A stretch of DNA of 6,154 nucleotides from Nitrososphaera sp035547955 (GTDB lineage Archaea > Thermoproteota > Nitrososphaeria > Nitrososphaerales > Nitrososphaeraceae). Each line of letters starts with the position of its first letter. Position 1 is the first letter of the stretch. The position numbers and the translations under genes are program-made. Where the stretch lies: the NCBI GenBank assembly GCA_035547955.1, contig DASZTR010000137.1:1-6154 (forward strand). The letters run 5' to 3'. Shown piece after piece: positions 1-6,042 of this stretch. The notes below the pieces were generated by a model. That model was not told where the DNA came from, did not search any database, and saw only the letters and a list, made by a program, of their open reading frames with translations.

Positions 1-1302
1 ATGGCCCCACGGTGTGAACCTCTTTTCTGCAAAGATGCCGGTAAGGAGAGCTCCTGCAAGGCCGCCCACTCCGTGTACGCCCCATGTATCGAGGGCATCG
101 TCCCACTTGCGCTTGTTCTTGAAGGCGACTGCCGCGTAGCACACTATGGACGCCAGGATGCCTATTATCAGCGCGGACATTGGCGACACAAAGCCGGACG
201 CCGGTGTGATTGCCACCAAGCCTGCCACGGCGCCAGAAGCCGCACCGATTGTAGACGGCCTTCCGGTATGGCCCCATGAGATCAACGCCCACGTCACTGC
301 GGCCATGCCAGTCGCAACCTGCGTAGCCACGAACGCGCTGGTGGCGTTTGTAGCGGCAGCTGCTGCAGAGCCGGCGTTAAAGCCGAACCAGCCTGTCCAC
401 AGGAGCGCGGCGCCGAGCACCACGAGAGAAATGTTGTGAGGCTCCATTGGAACCTTGCCGTAGCCTAGCCTACGGCCTAGCATCAGCGCTATTACCAGGC
501 CCGACCAGCCAGACGTTATGTGTATGACCGTCCCGCCTGCAAAGTCAAGTGAGCCAAAGGCTCCTCCCCAGCCTCCTACGTATCCAGGGTTTCTGCCGTA
601 ATTGTCCGGCGCCAGCTGCCATGTCCAGTGTGCTGCAAAGTCATAGACGAACGTTGCCCATATCACAATGAATATTACAAAAGCGCTGAACTTCATGCGC
701 TCCGCCACGGCGGCTACTATCAGGGCGGGTGTGATGATGGCGAACATCATCTGGAACACCATGTACGTCTGGTGAGGGATTGTGAATCCAGTGATGCCAC
801 CATAAGCGTTTGACGGCACGTCGTGCAGTACGTTTTGCAGCCCAGCCCAGTCAAGCGTGCCTATAAAGCCATAGCCGCCAGCGTCAGGGCCAAATGCAAG
901 GCTGTATCCAAACAACACGTACTGTACGGCAATGACACCCGTAGTTATGAACACCATGTGCAGCGTGTTCACAGCATTCTTTTGGCGTGCCAATCCGCCG
1001 TAGAATATGGCCAAGCCGGCCGGAGTCATCATGAGCACGAGCGCTGATGACGTCAGCATCCATGCGTTGTCACCTGTGTTGATTTCACAGGGCACAAGGC
1101 TCTGGCTCCCGGTGGCGTTGTCGGTCACGGTTTTTAAACTGCCGTCAGCGTTTTTCTGCCAGCAGTGATACGGCACGGCGGGGTCGTTTGGCGCGTACGC
1201 AAAGGCGCGTTGTTGCTGCGAAAATCCTAAAGCCACCAGGAATGCAACTGCCATTACTGCGGCGATGGAAGTTGCACGTAGGTGCCAGTTGGGTCCAGAC
1301 AT
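1..1302 (-). CDS. amt: Ammonium transporter, Amt/MEP/Rh family (3' end beyond window)
   Basis: This integral membrane protein moves ammonium/ammonia across the cytoplasmic membrane; in ammonia oxidisers it would supply nitrogen for assimilation and possibly for energy metabolism. I translated the minus strand myself: 434 codons are visible with no stop, and the end lies past the left edge. Residues 1-35 look like a signal peptide (basic start, hydrophobic core about 12-27, AFA cleavage motif at 33-35). The Amt core follows, with GGLARQKN at 102-109, D253 and H261 in the spacing of the conserved Asp and first pore histidine, and H410 in GVHGVGG as the second pore histidine. Cys47 and Cys72 lie in the predicted external N-terminal segment and could form a disulfide. 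The ATG is supported by the signal peptide, by a TATA-like box 25 bases upstream, and because the nearest upstream ATG meets a stop after one codon. Family assignment is firm; the Amt-1/Amt-2 subtype is undetermined. Confidence 0.96.
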   Translation of the reverse strand, partial: MSGPNWHLRATSIAAVMAVAFLVALGFSQQQRAFAYAPNDPAVPYHCWQKNADGSLKTVTDNATGSQSLVPCEINTGDNAWMLTSSALVLMMTPAGLAIFYGGLARQKNAVNTLHMVFITTGVIAVQYVLFGYSLAFGPDAGGYGFIGTLDWAGLQNVLHDVPSNAYGGITGFTIPHQTYMVFQMMFAIITPALIVAAVAERMKFSAFVIFIVIWATFVYDFAAHWTWQLAPDNYGRNPGYVGGWGGAFGSLDFAGGTVIHITSGWSGLVIALMLGRRLGYGKVPMEPHNISLVVLGAALLWTGWFGFNAGSAAAAATNATSAFVATQVATGMAAVTWALISWGHTGRPSTIGAASGAVAGLVAITPASGFVSPMSALIIGILASIVCYAAVAFKNKRKWDDALDTWGVHGVGGLAGALLTGIFAEKRFTPWGH

Positions 1303-1662
1303 ATTTGCGCTATTTCATCAAGCGATATAAAAAATTCTTTAATTTTTATGGCAAACGACTGATAATAGAACGTCTTAAACTCATTGTGATAATTATTTGA
1401 ATAAAAATCTAGAAAAATATCTTGATGTTGTGCTCATCCTGATCACTTTGTTTTTGTACCACAAAATTTGGCAATACTCGCAAGATCATCAGGTAACTTG
1501 CTCAATTATTTTATCAGGTTTATGCAGGCATGGTCAGGAATTTGATGAATAGAAAGAAACCACAAGCCAATGTGGATGCAAAATCACATAGATGGTACTA
1601 AAGGATTAAAGCGCGACAGGGGTAAGATACCATCAAGTTAGAGAGATAGAGACGGATCTGCC
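1303..1662. other. AT-rich divergent intergenic region between amt and the winged-helix gene
   Basis: This 360-base stretch has no convincing gene. Its left end holds the amt promoter. The middle is clearly more AT-rich than the flanking genes and contains CCTGAT at 1438-1443 and ATCAGG at 1488-1493 and 1513-1518, an imperfect set of inverted and direct hexamers that might be protein-binding sites. ATTAAAG near 1605-1611 is a weak TATA-like candidate for the plus-strand gene at 1663 and would give a 5' leader of roughly 30 bases. No RNA gene or strong hairpin was recognised. Confidence 0.6.
1323..1332 (-). promoter_or_regulatory. TATA-like box of the amt gene
   Basis: On the minus strand the bases read TTTTATATCG-like, centred about 25 bases before the amt start codon. 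In archaea the TATA box usually lies about 25-30 bases before the transcription start, so the transcript would begin at or next to the ATG (leaderless). No Shine-Dalgarno-like sequence stands before the ATG, which agrees. Function is inferred from sequence and spacing only. Confidence 0.6.
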
Positions 1663-2241
1663 ATGCAAGCAACACTTGCGGTACCTCGCATCAACTCCAG
1701 GTACAAGAATAGTGACAGGATCTGCTCTAGAGGAATTAAGGAAAGGTGCATAATCAAGTCCCTGGCCCAGAACCCGGGCCAGACCAGAAACTCGGTGGCA
1801 AAGGACATGGCCCGCGAGCTGGGCCTGCCGATTTCCAACTCGTATGGCTATGTCTTTAAGGAGCTTGAAGGGTGCCTCATCCCAAACGGCATCGTGCAGG
1901 AATCAGGCTACAAAAAGACGAGGATGGGGCCGCGAGTCCTCCAAGAGTCAGGGATACCGTCCTTCCGCCTTAGCGACGCTGGGATGATAGTCGCCGCTTC
2001 TCTGGACGAGCTGGGGCTCGAGAAAAGGATAGAGATGGTAGAAAGGTGCCTGGCATCAAGGGCAATCGCAAACCCGGGCGAGTTTCCCTTTTACGAATAC
2101 GTGCTTGCACAGTTCCGCAGCGACCCAAAAGTCAAGCTGCAGCTGATCAAGACAGGAGTTTCAGAGTTCATCGAAGGCAGGGTTGCGCACCCGATAATCC
2201 CTCTTTTAGAGGAGGGCAGGGAGCAGCGGCTGGCGGGATAG
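1663..2241 (+). CDS. Predicted winged helix-turn-helix protein, function unknown
   Basis: A 192-residue soluble protein that I cannot assign to a named family. Residues about 25-80 look like a helix-turn-helix: a helix around RGIKERCIIKSLAQ, then NSVAKDMARELGLP, then a probable recognition helix around SNSYGYVFKELEG. FRLSDAG at 101-107 resembles the strand and turn after the wing in many archaeal winged-helix proteins. Residues 113-192 are mostly helical by composition and could serve for dimerisation or partner binding. There is no signal peptide or membrane segment, and no Cys/His pattern suggesting zinc binding. The frame is closed by a TAG at 1639-1641, so the ATG is the first possible ATG start. 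It is divergent from amt and ends 32 bases before xpb. A DNA-binding regulator of either neighbour is an inference; a helper of the repair pair is another possibility. Confidence 0.72.
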   Translation: MQATLAVPRINSRYKNSDRICSRGIKERCIIKSLAQNPGQTRNSVAKDMARELGLPISNSYGYVFKELEGCLIPNGIVQESGYKKTRMGPRVLQESGIPSFRLSDAGMIVAASLDELGLEKRIEMVERCLASRAIANPGEFPFYEYVLAQFRSDPKVKLQLIKTGVSEFIEGRVAHPIIPLLEEGREQRLAG

Positions 2242-2242
2242 G

Positions 2243-2250
2243 CTTTTAAC
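2243..2250 (+). promoter_or_regulatory. TATA-like box of the xpb-bax1 operon
   Basis: CTTTTAAC sits about 27 bases before the GTG at 2274, in the short gap after the winged-helix gene. The spacing fits a leaderless transcript starting at the GTG, and no ribosome-binding site precedes it. This suggests that the repair pair can be transcribed independently of the upstream gene, although read-through is also possible. Confidence 0.55.
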
Positions 2251-2273
2251 GCTTTTTTGCAAAAAATCTCTCA

Positions 2274-3869
2274 GTGCAAAAGGCCATACTGCGATATGAC
2301 AGGGGCACCATAGTAATCGAGAGCCTTGCCCATATCCCGTTTGCGACGCGCGACCCAAGGATTAACGCGCTGCGGGCGCAGGCCTTGTACTATCCAGACA
2401 TCATAGAGTACCTGAAGAAAAGTGGCATAGAATACGACGACCGCGTCTTTTCGCCGGATGATTCTGGCGCCAACATGGCTGTCCTAATGCCGCTTGGTAA
2501 CCAGCAGGGCGATAGTAGTAGCGCCGCAGAGGGTGGTGGTGCCAGCAGCACTAGCAACAGGTACGACGATAATTTTTCACAACCATTGCCATTGCTGCGG
2601 GACTACCAGCAAAGGGCAATCGACAACTGGATAGAGGCCGGCATGAGGGGGTGCGTCGTCTTGCCGACCGGCTCTGGCAAGACCCTAGTCGGCATCATGG
2701 CGATAGAAAAGGCAAATGCTGCGTCTCTGGTGGTAGTCCCGACGCTCGATTTGATGGACCAGTGGACGGCCACCCTTTCAAAGTATTTCTGTACTGCTGC
2801 GGCAGGCAGGGTAAAGAAGATAGGAAACCTGGGCGGCGGGTCTGAGGAGATCTCGCCGATCACGGTGTCGACTTATGACTCGGCGTACCTGCGCGCGGCG
2901 TTCCTTGGCAACAAGTTCCAGCTCGTAGTGTTTGACGAGGTGCACCACCTGGCGGCCCCCGGCTACAGAATGATTGCAGAGCAGATGGCCGCCCCTTTCA
3001 GGCTCGGGCTCACCGCGACGATAGAGCGCGAGGACTCGCTCCACGTGGATCTGCCAAGGCTGGTGGGCGGAGTCGTCTTTCAGGTCGCGCCCGACGTGCT
3101 TGCAAGGCAAAAGCATCTCGCAGAGTACGAGGTCGAAAGGAGGAAGGTCGAGCTCTCGCCGGAAGAGCTTGCCGAGTACAGGGCGAACATGCAAAAGTAC
3201 CACGAGGGTTTGGAAAAACTCGGATGGGGAGGAAGAAATACATCGATGCGCTATACTCTTTCGCTTGAAAAGCTGATAATGATGTCCGGGAGAAACCCGC
3301 TTGCGCGAGAAGCGCTGCTGGCTAGGAACAGGGCCGCAAACGTCGCGCTAAACGCCAGGTCCAAGCTGGAGGAGCTAAAAGAGATCTTGGCAGAGAACAA
3401 GGGTTCCAAATCGATTATCTTTACGCAGCACAATGACATGGTCTACGAGATATCCGACAGGTTCCTCATACCGTTCATCACTCACAAGACGGGCAAGGAA
3501 GAAAGGCAGGACGTGCTAAAGGGCTTCAAGGAAGGCCGCTACATGGCCATCGTCACGTCTAAAGTCCTTGACGAAGGCGTCGACGTGCCGGACGCGGAGC
3601 TCGGAATAATCGTCAGCGGGACGGGGAGCGCAAGGGAATTCATACAGAGGCTTGGAAGGCTTCTCCGGCCAAAGCCAAGAGGAACAGGTAATAATGATGA
3701 CGAAGGAAGCAAAAAGGCCAGGTTAATCGAGCTGGTGTCGTCTGAAACTAGGGAAGAGACGATAACGAGCGCCAAGAGAAGGAGGGCGCTCAAGAAGGTG
3801 CGGGAGAACAACAACAGCGGCGACAACAATTCGGAAAAGGAGGAGGCGCACGGCAACAGCGTATGCTAG
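2274..3869 (+). CDS. xpb: Archaeal XPB DNA helicase (superfamily 2)
   Basis: An ATP-dependent 3'-5' DNA helicase/translocase, homologous to eukaryotic XPB of TFIIH and nucleotide excision repair; the archaeal form acts with Bax1. Visible in its 531 residues: an N-terminal damage-recognition-like domain (about 1-75, with LRYDRGTIVIES and DIIEYLKKSGIEYDD); a low-complexity Ser/Gly linker (79-99); Walker A PTGSGKT (131-137); motif Ia VVVPTLDLMDQW (153-164); Walker B DEVHH (221-225); motif III TAT (247-249), followed by the XPB RED motif (252-254); a thumb-like helical region (about 285-345); motif IV IIFTQHND (381-388); motif V around VLDEGVDVP (431-439); and motif VI QRLGRLLRP (458-466). All catalytic motifs are intact. 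The tail from 470 is charged and Asn-rich. The GTG start is favoured because translation there matches the usual family N-terminus and because of the TATA spacing. It overlaps bax1 by 7 bases. Confidence 0.96.
   Translation: MQKAILRYDRGTIVIESLAHIPFATRDPRINALRAQALYYPDIIEYLKKSGIEYDDRVFSPDDSGANMAVLMPLGNQQGDSSSAAEGGGASSTSNRYDDNFSQPLPLLRDYQQRAIDNWIEAGMRGCVVLPTGSGKTLVGIMAIEKANAASLVVVPTLDLMDQWTATLSKYFCTAAAGRVKKIGNLGGGSEEISPITVSTYDSAYLRAAFLGNKFQLVVFDEVHHLAAPGYRMIAEQMAAPFRLGLTATIEREDSLHVDLPRLVGGVVFQVAPDVLARQKHLAEYEVERRKVELSPEELAEYRANMQKYHEGLEKLGWGGRNTSMRYTLSLEKLIMMSGRNPLAREALLARNRAANVALNARSKLEELKEILAENKGSKSIIFTQHNDMVYEISDRFLIPFITHKTGKEERQDVLKGFKEGRYMAIVTSKVLDEGVDVPDAELGIIVSGTGSAREFIQRLGRLLRPKPRGTGNNDDEGSKKARLIELVSSETREETITSAKRRRALKKVRENNNSGDNNSEKEEAHGNSVC
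2514..2558 (+). repeat. Trinucleotide-rich Ser/Gly/Ala linker in xpb
   Basis: Short runs of AGT, GGT and AGC triplets (as in GATAGTAGTAGC, GGTGGTGGT and AGCAGCACTAGC) encode a Ser-, Gly- and Ala-rich stretch, about residues 81-95, between the damage-recognition-like domain and the helicase core. It looks like a flexible linker grown by in-frame triplet slippage. No function beyond spacing can be claimed. Confidence 0.6.
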
Positions 3870-5725
3870 CTGCTCCCCTGCTCAGGGTCAGGACTACAAG
3901 GGATGGGACGATCATCCCGCTGTTTTGCACCACAGACAAGGAACTAGACTTGGCAAAGAGGCTGATACAAGAGTTTGATGCGTCGTGGAAAAACAGGGAA
4001 AGAAAGGCCGAGCTTGACGGCAGGATATCAGAAATAGAGTCAGAATACCGAGATTTCAAGCTCGTGCGAGGGCTGTGCGCGCTCCTTGAAAGGCGGTGCA
4101 CTTTTTCAAGTGCGGCAACGGCGTCGTCATTATCATCATCATTACATAACAAAGGCGGCAGCATTATCGCCGTTCCTGTCGATCCAGTCATAATCAGAAA
4201 AGCGTTGTTTGAAGAATCCTCGCGGCGCGGGTTTGCGCTGACAGACCTTGAAAGAAAAGAGATCATCGATCTGGTCGCGGCAAGGCTGCACCTCTCTGCT
4301 GATGCCATCGCAGAAACAATGTGGAGCGACCGGGATGACAACCTAGTCTTGGAGAAATTCGATGCAATCGACGCAAGCTCGCTCGTCGGTTGGTACAACC
4401 TTGCTCTGGTCCAGACCCTGCTTTTCAACTGCACGAAATTAGAGTTTTCCGTTTCCGGCGGGCTGAACTGGAAGCGCGTCTTGAGGAAGGTAAAGAGGCT
4501 TGGCCTGATGTATTATTTGCAGCAAGAAAGTAAAGATAATAAAAAGAAAATCGTCTGCTCTATTGAAGGCCCCCTGAGCCTCTTCAGGCTGACAGACAGG
4601 TACGGGACTGCGCTTGCCAAGTTATTGCCGTCAATTGTCATCCTGTCCAGAGGGAGCGAATGGCACGTCAACGCGTGGATTATGCGGAGGACGATGGAAG
4701 GAAGGAGGACTCTGTACGAGTTCAGGCTGTCAGATTTCGAGGCTCCATCGCTACTGCTGACTGACCCGTTTTATTATTATCACGACAACAACAACAATAA
4801 TAATAATGAAGCCAGCGGAGGAGAGCGGCAACAGCAGCAACAACAACAATCGTATAGTCCCGCCCCGGACTATTTTGACAGCGCCGTTGAAGTAAAGTTT
4901 GCGCGCAGGTTTGAAGCTGCCGCAGTAGCAGGATGGAAGCTGGTCAGGGAGCCTGATCCGCTGATCGTATCCGACGGCAGGGCGTTCATCCCGGATTTCA
5001 TGTTTGAAAAGTACGGCAGGCGGGTCTACCTTGAAATCGTCGGCTTTTGGACGCCAGAATACCTGGAGAGGAAGCTAAAGAAGCTGGCAGACGTCATCAT
5101 CAACATCGGCGACAACAACAATAGCAATGCAGAGGCCACAGACCTGCTCATTGCATTGAACAGGGATCTTGCGTGCTCTAACGCAGTGTTGTCCTCGCTT
5201 TCCTTCCACGTGATTCCAAAGGAAAGGCTGATACTTTATGGCAGCGATGCAGTGCCCACAAGGCCGGTACTGGAATATTTGAAATCCATCGACAGAGAGA
5301 CTATGGAGCAGAGCGTCAACAATTCTGGCCTGAAGGCAGAGATTGAGCGCGCCAAGGATGTCATTTCAGTCGACGAGATTTGTATCGTCGATGCCAAGAA
5401 GCATGACGGCGATAGTAACATCTCTTTGCCTCCAGAAGTCGTGATGAAAATTGCGCTGCGGGATTATGGCAACGAGTACATCGAGGTGGCAGGGACGCAC
5501 CTGATATCAAAGGCAAAGGCAGGCAGGCTAAAGCCCCTTCTGGCAGGCGTCAGCAAGTTCACAGACGCCTGCGTAGCACTTGCCAAGAACGGGATCCCGG
5601 AATCATGCCAGGCAGAGCTTGTGTCAAAGCTTGGCTACGACGTGGTATGGCAGAGCATGGATCCCGGCTCGGCAGTCATCGTCGCAGCAAAAGAGGACGA
5701 GAGAAATGAGAGCAGGGCGGCCTGA
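3863..5725 (+). CDS. bax1: Bax1 nuclease, DUF790 family, partner of archaeal XPB
   Basis: Bax1 (binds archaeal XPB) is a structure-specific DNA endonuclease that works with XPB in unwinding and incision. The N-terminus matches the family: LLRVR (6-10), an acidic/basic helical stretch, and KLVRGLCALLERR (66-78). The nuclease domain is about 337-410, with the core F375-I-P-D378-F and YLEIVGFWTPEYLERKLKK (389-407). D378 and E391 are likely metal ligands of a PD-(D/E)XK-type site; the usual Lys after the Glu is absent, and K404 or a nearby residue may replace it, an inference. Asn and Gln tracts (309-315, 323-329) interrupt the protein just before the nuclease domain. Residues 471-620 form a further C-terminal region. 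At 620 residues it appears long for the family as I recall it, partly because of the inserts. ATG 3863 overlaps the xpb stop, which indicates translational coupling. Confidence 0.93.
   Translation: MLAAPLLRVRTTRDGTIIPLFCTTDKELDLAKRLIQEFDASWKNRERKAELDGRISEIESEYRDFKLVRGLCALLERRCTFSSAATASSLSSSLHNKGGSIIAVPVDPVIIRKALFEESSRRGFALTDLERKEIIDLVAARLHLSADAIAETMWSDRDDNLVLEKFDAIDASSLVGWYNLALVQTLLFNCTKLEFSVSGGLNWKRVLRKVKRLGLMYYLQQESKDNKKKIVCSIEGPLSLFRLTDRYGTALAKLLPSIVILSRGSEWHVNAWIMRRTMEGRRTLYEFRLSDFEAPSLLLTDPFYYYHDNNNNNNNEASGGERQQQQQQQSYSPAPDYFDSAVEVKFARRFEAAAVAGWKLVREPDPLIVSDGRAFIPDFMFEKYGRRVYLEIVGFWTPEYLERKLKKLADVIINIGDNNNSNAEATDLLIALNRDLACSNAVLSSLSFHVIPKERLILYGSDAVPTRPVLEYLKSIDRETMEQSVNNSGLKAEIERAKDVISVDEICIVDAKKHDGDSNISLPPEVVMKIALRDYGNEYIEVAGTHLISKAKAGRLKPLLAGVSKFTDACVALAKNGIPESCQAELVSKLGYDVVWQSMDPGSAVIVAAKEDERNESRAA
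4121..4146 (+). repeat. TCA/TCG triplet run encoding a Ser-rich insert in bax1
   Basis: Repeated TCG, TCA and TTA triplets encode SSLSSSLH, residues about 88-95, directly after the conserved KLVRGLCALLERR segment. It looks like a slippage-grown loop insertion that keeps the reading frame. Confidence 0.6.
4787..4849 (+). repeat. Poly-Asn and poly-Gln triplet tracts in bax1
   Basis: Seven Asn codons (mixed AAC and AAT, 4787-4807) are followed by a short spacer and seven Gln codons (mixed CAA and CAG, 4829-4849). They lie between the central region and the nuclease domain of Bax1 and are preceded by a triplet-like TTATTATTAT run that encodes tyrosines. In-frame, codon-mixed homopolymers suggest a tolerated, variable inter-domain linker. 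Homopolymeric Asn/Gln tracts of this length are uncommon in archaeal enzymes. Confidence 0.85.
5111..5127 (+). repeat. Asn-rich triplet insert after the Bax1 nuclease core
   Basis: GAC AAC AAC AAC AAT AGC encodes an Asn-rich loop at residues 417-422, a short distance after the predicted nuclease motifs. It is a further example of the same kind of in-frame polar insertion seen elsewhere in xpb and bax1. Confidence 0.5.
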
Positions 5726-5739
5726 TTGTTCTTCTAGCC

Positions 5740-5747
5740 TTTTTTTT
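5740..5747 (+). terminator. T-run, probable terminator of the xpb-bax1 operon
   Basis: Eight consecutive T residues begin 15 bases after the bax1 stop codon. Archaeal RNA polymerase commonly terminates at such T-tracts without needing a hairpin, and none is seen here. It separates the operon from the tRNA promoter. Confidence 0.55.
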
Positions 5748-5762
5748 CTGAATTGACCAAAA

Positions 5763-5771
5763 CGTTTTAAT
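5763..5771 (+). promoter_or_regulatory. TATA-like box of the tRNA-Asp gene
   Basis: CGTTTTAAT lies about 34 bases before the first base of the tRNA. That would place the transcription start a few bases upstream of the mature 5' end, consistent with a short leader removed by RNase P. Inferred from sequence and spacing. Confidence 0.5.
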
Positions 5772-5815
5772 TGCTTCTCAAAAGTGTTTGCCTTACGTGC
5801 GCCCGGGTAGTATAG

Positions 5816-5855
5816 AGAAGCCTGGCTGCCATTAGCAGCAGCTGGCCTCGTACAG
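5816..5855 (+). other. Putative 40-base intron in the D-loop of tRNA-Asp
   Basis: The two ends are ambiguous by up to two bases, because AG occurs at both junctions. The segment can form a hairpin: GCTGC (5825-5829) with GCAGC (5835-5839), extended by GCC with GGC (5844-5846) and by GAG (5815-5817) with CTC (5847-5849). In addition GTAC (5850-5853) could pair with the 5' D-stem strand GTAT, so the unspliced RNA may misfold its D-arm. I could not draw a canonical bulge-helix-bulge with 3-base bulges around a 4-bp helix, so a relaxed splice motif would be required. Intron status is inferred. Confidence 0.6.
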
Positions 5856-5886
5856 TCCGGTCCAGTATGGGGGACTGTCACTCCTC

Positions 5887-5915
5887 CGACCCGGGTTCGA
5901 ATCCCGGCCCGGGCG
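5887..5915 (+). other. Possible integration (att) site at the 3' end of tRNA-Asp
   Basis: Tyrosine integrases of archaeal elements often target the 3' half of tRNA genes, leaving the tRNA intact and a direct repeat of its end at the far side of the element. A candidate integrase frame starts about 130 bases beyond this tRNA. The matching repeat would lie outside the window, so this is a prediction from context only. Confidence 0.25.
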
Positions 5916-5962
5916 CTTTACACCTATGTTGACGCCCGGTTTACCAAAGTCAAGAGAAGTAT

Positions 5963-6007
5963 ACGAAAGTTAGACATTTTTAGAAAAAGCTGACGAAACT
6001 CGGACAT
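5963..6007 (+). repeat. Two direct repeats ACGAAAnTnnGACAT upstream of the candidate integrase
   Basis: The copies at 5963-5977 and 5993-6007 match at 12 of 15 positions and start exactly 30 bases apart, about three turns of DNA, so both would face the same side of the helix. The second ends 7 bases before the TATA-like box of the downstream gene. Such an arrangement fits operator sites or integrase arm-binding sites; the role is inferred. Confidence 0.45.
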
Positions 6008-6013
6008 CTGGCC

Positions 6014-6020
6014 GTTTAAA
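6014..6020 (+). promoter_or_regulatory. TATA-like box of the candidate integrase gene
   Basis: GTTTAAA is centred about 26 bases before the GTG at 6043, the same spacing as for amt and xpb in this window, and supports a leaderless transcript beginning at that GTG. No ribosome-binding site is seen before the GTG. Confidence 0.5.
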
Positions 6021-6042
6021 GGCCACGCGCAGGTCCGTTGGC

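Larger units (their letters stand above)
5801..5915 (+). tRNA. tRNA-Asp (anticodon GTC) with a D-loop insertion
   Basis: The acceptor stem GCCCGGG (5801-5807) pairs fully with CCCGGGC (5908-5914), and G5915 is the discriminator base; no CCA is encoded. The T-arm is CCGGG, loop TTCGAAT, CCCGG (5891-5907). The anticodon arm is GGGGA (5870-5874), loop CTGTCAC (5875-5881) and TCCTC (5882-5886), with anticodon GTC at 5877-5879, hence aspartate. The D-stem GTAT (5810-5813) pairs, with two G-U pairs, with GTAT at 5865-5868. The D-loop is about 51 bases; removing 40 bases (about 5816-5855) leaves AGTCCGGTCCA, a normal 11-base loop with the conserved GG, and a 75-base mature tRNA. The insertion is therefore probably an intron at a non-canonical site. 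Confidence 0.9.

Noticed and set aside
1..1047. Several plus-strand open frames of 61-97 codons at the left end
   Set aside because: They are antisense to the ammonium transporter, whose minus-strand translation is unmistakable.
1530..1601. Tiny plus-strand frame of 23 codons (MVRNLMNRKKPQ...) in the intergenic region
   Set aside because: An AT-rich stretch about 20-25 bases upstream could act as a promoter, but the frame is too short and has no recognisable feature, so chance cannot be excluded.
2603..3243. Minus-strand open frames inside xpb
   Set aside because: They overlap conserved helicase motifs on the opposite strand and show Arg/Pro-rich, non-protein-like composition.
3790..4434. 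Long minus-strand open frame (214 codons) across the xpb-bax1 junction
   Set aside because: It lies antisense to two well-supported genes, its Ser/Leu/Arg-rich product has no recognisable domain, and it arises from the codon bias of the opposite strand.
4783..4850. Asn/Gln triplet tracts considered as a CRISPR-like or non-coding repeat array
   Set aside because: The triplets are in frame within an intact conserved gene, and there are no spaced identical repeats.
5624..5881. Minus-strand open frame of 85 codons spanning the bax1 end and the tRNA
   Set aside because: It runs antisense through the terminator, the tRNA promoter and the tRNA itself and has no protein family signature.
5933..5939. 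CGCCCGG just after the tRNA, echoing the tRNA acceptor sequence
   Set aside because: Only seven bases match and the flanking bases differ, so it is not a convincing tRNA fragment or att repeat.
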